A DNA stretch of 64,000 bases from Apium graveolens (taxonomy: Eukaryota; Streptophyta; Magnoliopsida; Apiales; Apiaceae): contig NC_133653.1 in NCBI RefSeq assembly GCF_009905375.1, positions 68,892,920 to 68,956,919 of the forward strand, read 5' to 3'. How positions within the stretch are numbered: the stretch's first letter is position 1; every line of letters starts with the position of its first letter. This document shows positions 32,931-44,092 of this stretch, one piece after another. Both the position numbers and the translations under genes were made by a program. The notes beneath the pieces were generated by a model, which saw nothing but the letters and a program-made list of their open reading frames with translations, ran no database searches and was not told where the DNA came from.

Positions 32931-33899
32931 TCACCTCCTCTTCCTCAAGAGTCCTACTTCTCCTTGGTCCCTGCAACAATTGCAGATATGAGAACCACAG
33001 GCGGTATCGAATACCCAAGTAGAAATTTGATTTAATGACATATTCACTTCTATCATGAACATACCTGAATCAGAAGCGGTAGTCTCACTACCCTTCTTCT
33101 TCTTCAATTCTGCAAGGTAAACCTTGCAGTTACTCTTCCAGTGCCCCACCTTGTTACAGTGAAAGCAAACAACTTTGCTCTTGGGGTCTTCAGCTTTTGG
33201 TGGAACCGGCGTTTTCTCACCTACTTTCTTCTTCTTGGAAGAGTTCCTCTTCCTTTTCTTAGGATTGGAACCTTCACCAATTAGAAGAACAGAACTCTTC
33301 TTAGGAGGAAAATTCGATTCCGCAGTCTTCAACATGTTGTGGAGTTCAGGCAGGCTGACATCCAACTTATTCATGTGAAAGTTCACAACAAACTGCGAGA
33401 ACGAACTCGGAAGCGATTGCAAGACCAAGTCTTGGCTCAACTCCCCATCCATGGCAAAACCAAGTTGTCCAAGATGTTCAATCAAATTGATCATCTTAAG
33501 TACATGGTCATTCACAGATGATCCCTCAGATATCCTACAACCGAACAACTCCTTCGATATCTCATATCGAGCTGTCCTCCCCGCCACATCATACAACTCT
33601 TGTAGATGCATGAGGATAGTGTGAGCATCCATATGCTCATGTTGCTTCTGTAGCTCAATGTTCATGGAAGCTAGCATGATGCATTGAGCAACATTTGCAT
33701 CATCTATCCACTTACGATACACAACATGTACATCATTATGTGCATCACTAGCAGGTTCAGTAGGCTTAGGTGAGTCAATCACGTATTCCAGCTTCTCAAT
33801 CCTGAGAACAATTCTCAAGTTTCGAAGCCAGTCAGCATAATTAGGACCAGTCAATTTATGAGCATCTAGTATGCTCCTGAGTGATAGTGTAGAAGACAT
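32931..33899 (-). CDS. gag: Copia-H Gag with zinc knuckle and start of protease
   Basis: ATG at 33899 (MSSTLSLRSILDAHKLTGPN) is preferred over the upstream in-frame ATG at 33932 because MSSTLS...L.G.NY is the usual start of this Gag type. About 320 codons are open. Motifs: YADWLRNLRIVLRIEKLEYV, ELYDVAGRTARYEISKELFG, a lysine-rich stretch (KKRKRNSSKKKKVGEKT) and a CCHC zinc knuckle CFHCNKVGHWKSNC. The protease start WVFDTACGSHICN follows, with the catalytic DT(A/G) as DTA, just before the frame ends in RDQGEVGLLRKRR. Gag would package element RNA. It may still be made, though without a linked pol. Confidence 0.88.
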   Translation of the reverse strand: MSSTLSLRSILDAHKLTGPNYADWLRNLRIVLRIEKLEYVIDSPKPTEPASDAHNDVHVVYRKWIDDANVAQCIMLASMNIELQKQHEHMDAHTILMHLQELYDVAGRTARYEISKELFGCRISEGSSVNDHVLKMINLIEHLGQLGFAMDGELSQDLVLQSLPSSFSQFVVNFHMNKLDVSLPELHNMLKTAESNFPPKKSSVLLIGEGSNPKKRKRNSSKKKKVGEKTPVPPKAEDPKSKVVCFHCNKVGHWKSNCKVYLAELKKKKGSETTASDSGMFMIEVNMSLNQISTWVFDTACGSHICNCCRDQGEVGLLRKRR

Positions 33900-34089
33900 A
33901 ACGTACAAAGTAAATCTGTAAATGATAAACACATAACAACACTTAGCAAATATTCAATTTCATTTTAAAACACTACATGAATTGGGTCTTTATTCATAAG
34001 TGGCTCCCACTAGTTTATCTAATTTATTCAACCCCCTACGTGAAAAATTAAGCATTCATAATGCTAGTGGGAATAGGGATCCTACATTC

Positions 34090-34423
34090 CATTACACGAC
34101 CCCGGCTGTAGCACGAACCGCCATGTAATGTTCAATAGGCAGACAACTCTTGTCAATTACATCTCATGTTATTCCCAAATCAAACTTTAGCCTCTTGAAT
34201 AATTGAGTCTCGGCTGTAGCACGACAAACTCAATATTCTAAGTCAAGTCTAACCCAACATTCCGTAGAGTTGAATCAGTCCCCAAAGGCCCACGGCTGTA
34301 GCACGTACCGACCTTTAGATTCTTATTCAATGTACACATCTCTATGTAATAGACAAGTATTTCTTATTTCGAAATCAAATCCCTCGGCTGTAGCACGAAC
34401 CGACAATGATTCAAAAATAAGAA
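34090..34423 (-). repeat. Four leader hairpins with conserved CGGCTGTAGCACG loop
   Basis: CGGCTGTAGCACG occurs exactly at 34103-34115, 34211-34223, 34293-34305 and 34385-34397 (element sense: CGTGCTACAGCCG). Each copy sits between inverted arms of different sequence: CATTACA/TGTAATG (34090-34096, 34124-34130); GAATAATTGAGT/ACTCAATATTC (34197-34208, 34228-34238); GAATC and AAAGG with CCTTT and GATTC (34272-34322); TTCTTATTT/AAATAAGAA plus inner AATCA/TGATT (34361-34423). In three copies an inner CGG...CCG pair closes the loop. Located 190-525 nt upstream of the gag ATG. Confidence 0.88.
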
Positions 34424-35165
34424 CTACTTTCTACCATGTTGGAAGGCTATGACCGACACAAGCCCGTTGTATCATTGGCCAATTACTACTTGATATTATT
34501 TAATTTTAGAGGGATTATATTACGTTACAATCATAATCATATTATAAAGAGATTCTTCCTTTTAAATTAAATATTTCAAATCAATAATCAATAATCAGAC
34601 GATTCCCAGATCGGGTGGAGCATTGTCAAGAGGCGTCACTTCATAACCCTTTCTTACAGATAGAAATCTGTTGTTGACAGAATCATCCTTTCTCTCATAT
34701 CGAAAATTCATATTCAATTACGTGTTTCAAAAACACAAGAATCTCATGATTGTATTCATAATATTGTTCTTAAGGTTATGAAACAATTTCACTATATTAG
34801 GTTGTCTAACAAACGCCTTATGTTTATTTAAGTTCACCTAAATCTATCATCGCATGATAAACTAAGCATATATCAAATATATCAACATGAATAAACATCA
34901 AGGTAGGCATGTTATATCATCTAGCACATTATTCTAAGCATTATACATCTCTATGTATCACATGAAGCATTTAAAAGCAACTAGAACAGTTAAAAATAGC
35001 TTTAAAACACTTCATGGAAATATAAATAGTTCAAAACTTTTATATAAACTAAAATTGATCACTCCATTAGATCCGTCTCGAAAAAATGAATCCAACGGTA
35101 TATTGCACGCCTAAAACGGAGTTACGAAACTCCCAGAAAATCAATTTTAAAATCAACAGACGGGC

Positions 35166-35304
35166 TGTAACGCATTACAGGAACGCGTTACAGGACCTGT
35201 AACACATTCCGGTGATGCGTTACACCCCTTTTCAGCCATTAAAGGGTGTAACGCATTCCGTGAATGCGCCACAGGTGTGTAACGCATTCCCGGAATGCGT
35301 TACA
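35166..35304. repeat. Four 27-bp palindromes in Copia-H leader
   Basis: Units at 35166-35192, 35198-35224, 35247-35273 and 35278-35304, all 27 bp, built on arms TGTAACGCATTCC and GGAATGCGTTACA around one central base. The last is perfect; the others carry a few changes. They lie 430-580 nt downstream of the PBS in element orientation. Confidence 0.92.
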
Positions 35305-35735
35305 CCCCTATTTTTTTTTTCTGACGTTTCTTCTCGGTTAACGTGCCTGACATACAACTGACACCCTCTGAATGCCGTCCTTCTCTTCTTTTACACAGGT
35401 AATACAGAGCAGCAGACAGGTACATGCAGAAGCAATATATATATATATATACTTACAACCAATTTATATATATATAATTTATTTAATTACGAATTTAATT
35501 GCAAGAACTTCAAAAATTCATAATAAAAAATCTATACATCATAAAATTATGAAAAAAATACCCAGACGATCTACAACACTTGTAGAACCCAGATCAACAT
35601 TCAAAATTAATCTGAGAAACGATTTCTCATCAGACAAAATTAATCCATAATATAACTTGTAAAAATCATAATTAATTCATACAAGCACATAAAATTCTGA
35701 AATTTTTACCACAGATCTATATGCATACAACCTAT

Positions 35736-35747
35736 GCTCTGATACCA
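35736..35747 (-). other. Primer-binding site of Copia-H
   Basis: Minus-strand TGGTATCAGAGC, exact iMet match, one base from the LTR edge. Confidence 0.93.
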
Positions 35748-35748
35748 A

Positions 35749-37424
35749 TGTTGGATTTTAAACGCAGCGGGGGCATGGAAAAACACTTTTACACATACAA
35801 AATCTAAATAAAAGCATATAAATCGTGAATAAAAATTCGAGGGATCGAATCTAACCTTTTAAAATAATTCAGAGACAACGATCAGAGATCCTTAGCAGTT
35901 GCTCCTCAAGTGTGAAGCACTCCACTGGTATCCACCAAGAAAACGATGTTAAGGAGGAGGAAGGAGGTGGAGAGAATTGGGTTTTCCAAACTTTTTGGGT
36001 TTTCGGGTTTGATGTGGGTTGGAATAAAATAGGGTATATAATACTGTATTTATAGGCAAAATTTTCAGCTGAAATTTTCCCATAAATAATATTATTATTA
36101 TCCCATTTATTATTCTCATTAATAATTAAAACACCTTTTAATCATTAATCCTTTTTCTAAACACTTTAAAAATAATTCTCTCTCTTGATTTAATTTCCAA
36201 AAATTAAACCCTTTAATTAATAATATTAAGAACTTTTCTTAATTAAATTTATAATCAATTAAATCTCATTTAATCAATTATTAAATTTGCCAATTAATTA
36301 TTTATTTCACAAATAAATAATTATTTAGCCATTATTAATTAATTCCTCCACCATTAAATCATTCTCTTTTTATGGTGTGACCCTGTAGGTTCAATATTAA
36401 GCCGGTAGTAGAAATAAATAATAATAAAACTATTTTATCATTATTTATATAAATTCTCTAATTTATTAAATATGATTAATTAATTAATCACATTTATTCT
36501 ACATCGTGAGGGATACTTCTCAGCATATCGTGACTATCCGGATAATATGAATTCACTGCTTAGAATATCAAGAACCTATTCAGTGAATAGTTACCATACA
36601 ATAAACTCCTTCTACCCTACAATGTTCCGATTAAATACAAGGCATGGATCTCGTGTCAAGCCTATCTAATTCAATCACTTGCTTACCATCTACTATGCGT
36701 AGTTCTATGCAAATTAGAAACTCCTTTCTAATTTCATTTACTCTGGCCAGAGATTCCTGAACTAGCATAAGTGGATCAGCCTTGAACATTCGCTTCCTTC
36801 ACTGGAAGGCGTAGATCCTTTATTGATCATACACTATCTTCGTGTACAAATTCCTATACCCAGAAGAGCCCTAATAATTATCCCTGGAGACTAAGAACTA
36901 AACCAAAGCATTGTTCACTGTACACAAGATGACTATGATGACCTCAAGTCTAAGGATACTTGTACAACTATCACTATGTGAATAACTGCTGACACGTGAG
37001 TGAACTCCATCAGTTGTTCAGCTGTGCGAGTCATGTTCAGTGAACTTATTCCATAATAAGCACCTACATACTAGCTATAGTGTAACCACACAAATGTCTG
37101 TGAGAACAGACATCCTTCATAATGAAGCAAGCATAGTATGTACCGATCTCTGCGGATTATTAATTACCAGTTAGTAATCCTACAACCAGGAACTATTTAA
37201 GTTTAGAGTTATCATCTTTTTAGGTCTCATTATTATGATCTCATCATAATCCATAAAAAGCTTTACTCTAAACTATGGTATATCTTATTTAAACACTTAA
37301 ATAGATAAAGCCCGTAATAAAAACAAAACAAGTCTTTTATTAAAATCAATGAAATCAAAACAGATTACATAAAAGTTATTCCTAAATCCTAATACATGAT
37401 TGGACTTAGGACATATTCCTTTCA
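35749..37424 (-). repeat. 5' LTR of Copia-H
   Basis: TGTTGGATTTTAAACGCAGC to ACATATTCCTTTCA; partner of 29419-31091, with scattered substitutions and a 3-bp length difference. Followed by the TSD GGAGC. Confidence 0.95.
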
Positions 37425-37429
37425 GGAGC

Positions 37430-39863
37430 AACTGGAAGCTTTACTCGAACTTTATGGCAAGTTTACCCTCGTCTCGAGATCCTACATAAATAATAATAAC
37501 CTTATTACAATATATTCTCACCAACTCAACCTATTTAAAACCCGAAATTAAATACAAATGGCACTTAGGCCTATATGCATGCAATTTATAATCACCTTAT
37601 AAATACAATAGTACACATAGCCACATATACTCACATATCGTATTTTAATACCAAATAATATCACATACACACCATAATGCAACACTAGGCTTGGATGATC
37701 TCGATCCCCAACTAAGTCACTTGTTCGCTAAACTAGACAAAATCTCCAACTTTGGTCTCCTAACTCGATGTGCCTTTACTAAACCATCTAAAGCCCATTG
37801 ACCCTCACTTGGGACTTTCACTCTACTGGATTTATGCTATCTTGCAACTATAGTGGTAAACCTAGGTCTCACTCATAAGTGCTCCAAAACTATGTGGTAA
37901 GTGAAGGTGATTACTAAGGTAAATTTCAGAATGACATCTATGGTTTCTTGAGTGCATTAGACACTCTTACACTACAAGTTTACCTCCAAAACTTCTACAC
38001 TAGACTCTTCTGATCATAAGGCAACTCCCAAACTTGATGTGGCTCAAGGGCCTAGCTTGGGCCTCCCTGGGCCTAAGCTTAAAGTCCATGGTTCCCCTGT
38101 TTTTTTGGGCAGAAAATGCCCTGACTTGAACTAACTTGTGACACATGATTTTAACTCAAATGCTATGAACTATGGATGGAAAAAAAATCCTCTGACACTC
38201 CCTCTAACTGAGGCCCAACAGGGCCTAATGAGGGCCTACCTATGATATGGTAAAAACTTCCTATTTCTAAGTTGCAACAAAACTGTCCCCTGCTGGACAG
38301 ATATTGTGATTTCACTCATGCACCTAACCAAACGACTTACAAACCTCCAACAAACACCTAAAACCTTTTATATACTCCTAGTGCTAGCTTCTGGTGTCTT
38401 GGGACTCAAAGTGCACAACAATTGCTCATTAAAAACTTCCCCATAAACTAGGGCATCAAATCTGGAAAAATGCAAACACTAACTAATCCCTTTCCACCTT
38501 GACTCCCACTTATTAACCAAGCATCCAACCTTTACTAAAGCAAACCTAGTGCATCAACATCCTAAAATAGTGCCTTAACCGGAGTGGAGATCATCCATAC
38601 CCTAGAACACTAACATGCAAATAAAAATATAACATGCAACTCATGGAAAACATTTAACAAGATTTCGGCTAAAACATAGAGTTTAAATTCTTGTAAATTC
38701 GACTTGTACCTATTACTCAACCTTAATAATCATGAAATATATCTTCTCTTAACTATTATTAAGAAATATATCATGGAAACAATCTATTTCAAGCACAAAT
38801 AATTCGAATTTATAGATTTTTAAACATGAAAACATGATTTCGAGAAGAGTAGCATGCACAACATGGTTGATCATCATATTAACATCTTAAAACTAGCATG
38901 CATGGATAAATATGATTATATAATGAAATTTCAGTAGCATGCAAAGGTTTTTAAAGCATGTTTTCTCCATAAAACACTTAGTTAGCACATATAGAAAATA
39001 TATCTCATAGAGAGCTCTTGGATTCACAAGAATCAAGAGTTTCTCTTTGGGGATCACACAAAAGCTACACATGCAACCATGAAACTTCATCTCCCAAATC
39101 ACAAAACTCTTGGTAAGTATATAAAATAAATGTAGGTGGAAGAATTACATTAAGGAAGATGAGAAATGGGATGGAAAATGGAAGGGAGTGGGGGTAATGG
39201 GGGTTCAGCCGAGAGCAAGGGAGGGAAGGGGCGGAGAGAAAAATGAGGTGTGTTGGAGTGTGGAGTGAGTGAAATGACTTCTCCCACTTTGTTTTTGGTT
39301 TTATTCTTTTGTTTGGCAAAGAAAATGAGTGGAAATGAGAATGTACAAGAATGACCTCTAGCTAAAGTTAGGCCATTTTGCATGCAAGGTTAATGTGGTA
39401 ATTTGGTTAACAACAAATGAGTTAGTGGGGTTGGAAAGGTCTCCTCTGCCCTTTGATAAAATGGGAGAGTGATTTGCATGCAAGGGCTTCCATGTAATTT
39501 GCTAATTATAACAAATAAATTTTTAAAGATTTATTTTTATAAAATAAAATACAAGTTCAAAAATTATAAAATTTATACCATAAAATAACTTGGAGTTTTA
39601 GAAATTTTATAAGATCACTTTTGAAATTTGCGAATGAAATAATTTTTAATAGAAAATTTTTCCAAGGTTTAGAATATTCCTTATAAATCAAAAATAAGAA
39701 AAATAAATAAACTCTTGCTTTGAAAAATCATATTCTACATAAAGCAAATTTATAATGCAGAATTTTCATTCACACAAACGTACAATCATTAAGTATATTA
39801 GCATTCGGCTCTAATATTATACAAAGTCCACAAATAATATTACATAAAATGCCGGTCGTAACA
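37430..39863 (-). repeat. Solo gypsy LTR (Gypsy-1 family), right part
   Basis: Resumes with AACTGGAAGCTTTACTCG as in Gypsy-1 (45540) and ends GCCGGTCGTAACA. The two parts total 3,889 bp, against 4,062 bp in Gypsy-1. The flank AAAAT (39864-39868) matches the left flank. It is clearly diverged from the Gypsy-1 LTRs. Confidence 0.9.
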
Positions 39864-40243
39864 AAAATGATTTTCTACCTATCTCAGTATATACAACAAA
39901 TGATGACTACAACAAACTGTTAGCTGGAGAAATATTCAAAGTCTGTGTTGAAACTTTGGGAGAAGTGAAAATTTTCTTTAAGGATGACACATTCAACTTA
40001 CTCAATAGAAAAGTAATTGAAAATTACTCAACAGTAGAGTTTGAGAGAGTGATAATTTTTTTGAATGGTAAGGATGCTTTTACAATGATGAGAAATGATG
40101 AATTAGCTGGAAGGTTAAGAGAGAGAGGTGAAAGGCATGCTAGGGAAAAGGCTGAGAGGGAAGCTAATGAATTGAAATATGCAAAGAAGATTAAGATGTT
40201 TGAGCAGAGGTCTAATGAGCTAAAGGCAAAAGGGTTGATATAA
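39864..40243 (+). pseudogene. Copia-F extra-ORF relic, 3' end
   Basis: The reading frame that ended at 27963 continues here once the inserted LTR and one TSD copy are disregarded. Visible blocks are LPISVYTTNDDYNKLLAGEI and KIFFKDDTFNLLNRKVIENY, then a charged helix (LRERGERHAREKAEREANEL) and a TAA at 40241-40243. This end stretch is free of stops for about 120 codons, better kept than the 5' part. Function unknown. The next gypsy LTR starts within or just at its end. Confidence 0.65.
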
Positions 40244-43200
40244 CGATTCATATTTTTGTATTATTAATAGTGTAATTATTAAATAAATAAAATGGGTTAT
40301 GGTTCTGTTGGTTGTGTGTTGTATTTAATATTAACTGTATTATTAATTGCTGAGTCGTGTTGTTTTGTTTTTACTTTTAAAAGTGATTTTATTAGGGATT
40401 TATTTTCATAAATATTAGAATTATCTCTAAAATCAGTTTTATGGCTTTATAATTTCAACAATTATTTATGGGAATTTATAAAATTTAGAAAATAATATTT
40501 CATCAACTATTTACCCATAAATGATTTTTCGATTATATTTTAGTATAAATTCAGTATTAAATTCAAGAATGTTTCAAAAATCACGAAACTCATATTTCCT
40601 TAAGTTTTGAATATTTCGAGAATTTTAAAATTATTTCGGAAATTTTTCGGATTATATTCACCCGCACGTTTGTTCACTAAGTCGTAAAATGCGGGTATGA
40701 TACGCAATCCAAAAACGCATCAAAAATTATGAAAAAATTATTTTTACTAGTTTTTATTTACTTCGAGAATTTTAAAACCATTTTGGATTTATTCCGATAT
40801 GGTTGCACCCGCAAAGTGTATCGTTAAATTTAGAATGCGGTGTCAGATTCGGGTTTTAAGTAATCAGGCCACGCGTCAATTAATAGACACGCGACTACAA
40901 ATTAAAATGTAAACGTGTCCTATTCTTTTTTTCCTATTATTTCATCGACTCAATCTCTTTTTTCTCTCTCAATCTCTCAATCTCTCATCACTCGATCTCT
41001 CTCTACACTCATCTCTCTCGAATTCTTCTCTCTCTCTCGTCTTTATTTTTCTCTGTTTCTTTCATTCTTCTCCCTGGTTCAGGTGAGTTTTTTTGGCCTC
41101 CCCTATATTTCTGGCCTCTATTCCTGTTTCTGGTTGTTGTTCTGTTGGTCTCGTTGGATTGTGTATACATATAAATATACACATTTGTGTATATGTCTGT
41201 GTGCTGCCCTCTTTGCTTTCTGGAAAGGAGACAGTGATGCGTGTGGGATTTTATGCGCGTGTGTTAGTCGTGTTGCCTTTGTTGCCTTGGTTCGATTATC
41301 TCTGTTGGGAATTTTTATTTGATTCTCTGCAAAAATTAATTGACTTATTTCGTGAAGTAATTTGTGTGGGGGAATTCATTTATATCGGTGAAATTCGTAT
41401 TGGAAACACGAATTAATCGGGCACCGACGAATTTTGCCGCCGTCAGCGATGAGCCCCGGAGAGCTGACGGTGGACGGTGATGATTTATTCTAAGTCCTAT
41501 AATTATAAAATTAATAATTAGTTCCTAAAATTATTTTCGAAATGTAATTAGTTGGGTATAGTTATTTAAGCGTAGTAGTTTGACTGGATTGGAATTGTGA
41601 TTGTTGGGATTGTTGCGTCGATTTAGAAATCGACTGGTAGTCCGATAAATAGAGGAAATGATGTCCGATTTTTGAGAAATTAATTTCGGGAATACGGGAA
41701 CGTATCCTGTAATTATCGGGAATACCAATCGAACGTGTATACCTATATAATTATAAATATTTTACCAAACCTATTTGCGTATCATGATAAAATATTTTGC
41801 AAAATATTTGACAACCCTATTTTTTGAAACTATATTTATATGTATTTTTCGAAAATGATTATCGAACCAAGTTTTGAGTACGTGGACCCTAACTATTACG
41901 TGTATTATAATAGTACGTATAATTACAAGTCGGGACTTGATATTGTTCGAGTAGAATCGATTAAGAGGATATGTCAAGCATAACTAGTCGTCTAACATAA
42001 GGTATTTCGGTTCTGTAGGTTCTAGTCGGAAGACCCGAGTGTTGAAGTCAGACTAAGGATAGCCTAGTGTTCAGTCGACAAGCTCGGCAAGGTTCCAATC
42101 GAAAGGCCCGAGTGTTGAAGTCAGATTAAAGATAGTCTAGTATTTAGTCGATTAAGCTTAGCAAGGCAAGTACCCCTGACCGTATCTTTTATGGTTCAGT
42201 AATATATGAATAACTGTTGATTTAAATTTTATATTGGAACAGAACGTTTAAAGTTATTTATCCCCTGTTATTAAAAATGTTTTTGTTTAAATTATGTTTT
42301 AGAGAAAAATAATTTCTGAAAATGCCTATTATTTCTAAACTGTGAATAATATGGGAAAGGTTTTGGAAGTGTGTTGTGATAAAATTAGTTTTTAAAAGAG
42401 ATAGGTATAAGTGGTTTTGAAAACTAGATAAAATGGATCAGATATTGGATGGTTGCGTAAGAGGCCCGTAATGGCCCAGCGTGGTAGCGTGAGTGGCTAA
42501 GTCGGTTACGCGCCCTATTTAAACCGCTTAGTCCAGCGTGACAGAGACCTAACTAGTCTCTAAGTTCCAAAACAAATTTTTTGGTGTGACAGACCAATTA
42601 GCTGTCACTAAAAATCGTCCAGTATATCTGAGCAAGGTTTTGTGATTCCCGTGGCAACACGGATGATTTGGTAATTCCTGTCATGAGACAGATGATTTAA
42701 AAATGGAAATAACATGCTAAAATTGAACTCGGGTATTTAAACAACACGTTATTTATATTATGTTTTAAAGTAACATGCTAGTTTTGTGAATATCCAGTTT
42801 TCCTGTGTTTCATGGTTTTATACATGATCGATTTTATGATTTCTATTCGTATAACTGTTATCATAAAATATTTTACTTTGTTATTCATATATTGGTACTA
42901 CTGAGCAATTGATTGCTCACTCTTACAAAATGTTATATATATATATATATATATCGCAGATGCCTAGGAGACCTATTCGTCATAGCTAGGGCAGAGTTCC
43001 AGTTCCTCCACTAGCGGGCTCCTCTGAGGTAGTTATGTCAGACCTGATGTAGGTCTGTTAAGTTGCTGAAATTAGATAGTTGTGTCAGGCGTGTTTAAAT
43101 AAATTTGTTATTATAATAGATAAGTAGCCTAAATCGTACTTATACCTGGAAAAGATCTTGGTAACAGGGTCGTGTTTATGTACTAATAATGAGTTTGGTT

Positions 43201-43253
43201 GTATTTTGTTGATGATCATGACGTTAACTCCTGACCCCGGGGTTGAGGCCATC
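40235..43253 (+). repeat. 5' LTR of Gypsy-3
   Basis: The right end is fixed by a PBS-like site at 43260. The left end is placed at TGATATAACGATTCATATTT, which looks like a mutated TGTAACGACTCATA-type gypsy start. Length ~3.0 kb. A CT-rich block (TCTCTCTC runs, 40920-41070) followed by CCTGGTTCAGGTGAG (41071-41085) may mark the transcription start region and a splice donor. Near 42000-42170 two diverged copies of a GAAGACCCGAGTGTTGAAGT segment occur in tandem. Confidence 0.6.
42000..42175 (+). repeat. Short tandem duplication in Gypsy-3 LTR
   Basis: CCCGAGTGTTGAAGTCAGA occurs at ~42033 and ~42106, each followed by CTAAGGATAG/TTAAAGATAG, CTAGT and TCAGTCGA/TTAGTCGA words: two diverged units ~73 bp apart. 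Confidence 0.75.
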
Positions 43254-43259
43254 ATAGGT

Positions 43260-43271
43260 TGGTATCAAAGC
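43260..43271 (+). other. Primer-binding site of Gypsy-3 (one mismatch)
   Basis: TGGTATCAAAGC, one base off the iMet site. Confidence 0.8.
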
Positions 43272-43463
43272 TATTGATTTAAGTCCCTGATTTTGGTTAG
43301 GAGTAGAGTCAAAAGAGTGTAGGAAATTTTATATAAAGGTGTGAGTCAGCAACCCATATGTAGAGAAGCGAGTTTAAGAGTCCAGTCAAGGGTTTCGAAG
43401 GCGTAACCCTGACATCTACTGAGGTTTTGTTGGAACTGACCTAAATTTTATTATGTCTCCCTC

Positions 43464-43508
<45 letters not shown>

Positions 43509-44087
43509 GCAACGTGTGATAGATATTTCTAGTTCTCCCTCTTGAGAGAACGAGTCTGACCATGAGATTTCGGATTCGGAGCGGACCCTTGATGTTGTGG
43601 ATGAGGAGGCACCAGTGCCACCCCCACCTGTTACTCATTTCATGCCTAGTGATGTTGCTGGACCGAGTGGGCGACCTCGGTTGGTTCATAGGACAGTACC
43701 TGCAGTTCAAGATTTTCCACCAGGTTGTGGACCTAGGGCTACTTCTCCCCGACCTTTAGTGCCACATGCTCCTACTTCAGGCACTTCCTCTCTGAGTGTG
43801 AGTCTGTGTATATGGATTAGTACTGTTGTTGTATCTTAAACCCTTATACGCAAATTAAGATTTCTTCAATTATATTTTATTCCATAAAATGTTAGTATAT
43901 CCCTTAAAGTAAGCAAACCCAAGGTTGTGTTGATTTCATCATAACCCAGATTCTCCTCCCTATCCATTAATTTTCTATTTCGACATCATTTCTTTCCTCA
44001 GTAATTCTATGTTGATTGAGGAAGACAATGCATATGATTTCACTATTTGTCTTTGTGATAAAAGGTCAGGTGGGACGCCACCTAATT
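43272..44087 (+). pseudogene. Gypsy-3 leader with remnant leader ORF and (TA)n
   Basis: A (TA)~19 microsatellite lies at 43465-43503. From ~43540 an open frame reads NESDHEISDSERTLDVVDEE, then a proline-rich part (VPPPPVTHFMPSDVAGPSG, RPRLVHRTVPAVQDFPP) to 43839. A TGA lies just upstream and no ATG fits well. After Gypsy-1, at 57861-58010, a helical KPAERIQDPVAKVVASKKL / IQWLASHLQ segment appears that could be the same ORF's later part. Young Gypsy-1 has a leader ORF at the same place. 43840-44087 shows nothing recognisable. Confidence 0.5.
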
Positions 44088-44092
44088 ACGTG
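44088..44092. repeat. Target-site duplication of Gypsy-1 (left)
   Basis: ACGTG; repeated at 57670-57674. Confidence 0.95.

Larger units (their letters stand above)
29419..37424 (-). mobile_element. Copia-H, complete-length but coding-defective copia element
   Basis: Paired LTRs (29419-31091, 1,673 bp; 35749-37424, 1,676 bp), TSD GGAGC on both sides (29414-29418 and 37425-37429), minus-strand PBS at 35736-35747 and PPT complement at 31092-31106. The LTRs differ by about 35-40 changes by eye (~2%), so the insertion is not recent. Gag is readable but pol has lost the pre-integrase, most of RT and RNase H. The PBS-to-gag leader is unusually long (~1.8 kb) and holds two sets of structured repeats. 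Probably mobilised in trans. The ETYKARLLEKGF and SGRVSRQPERYYG motifs fit the Tork/Ale-type copia group. Confidence 0.93.

Noticed and set aside
34051..34065. AGCATT-CAT-AATGCT hairpin as a fifth leader hairpin
   Set aside because: Paired, but lacks the CGGCTGTAGCACG loop; kept apart from the set of four.
40915..41416. Two overlapping frames of 107-135 codons, hydrophobic and Ser-rich
   Set aside because: They sit in the CT-rich part of the Gypsy-3 LTR and look like translated microsatellite; better explained as transcript leader with a splice donor.
43465..43503. (TA)n run as a possible structural or origin element
   Set aside because: Ordinary microsatellite; nothing beside it suggests a function.
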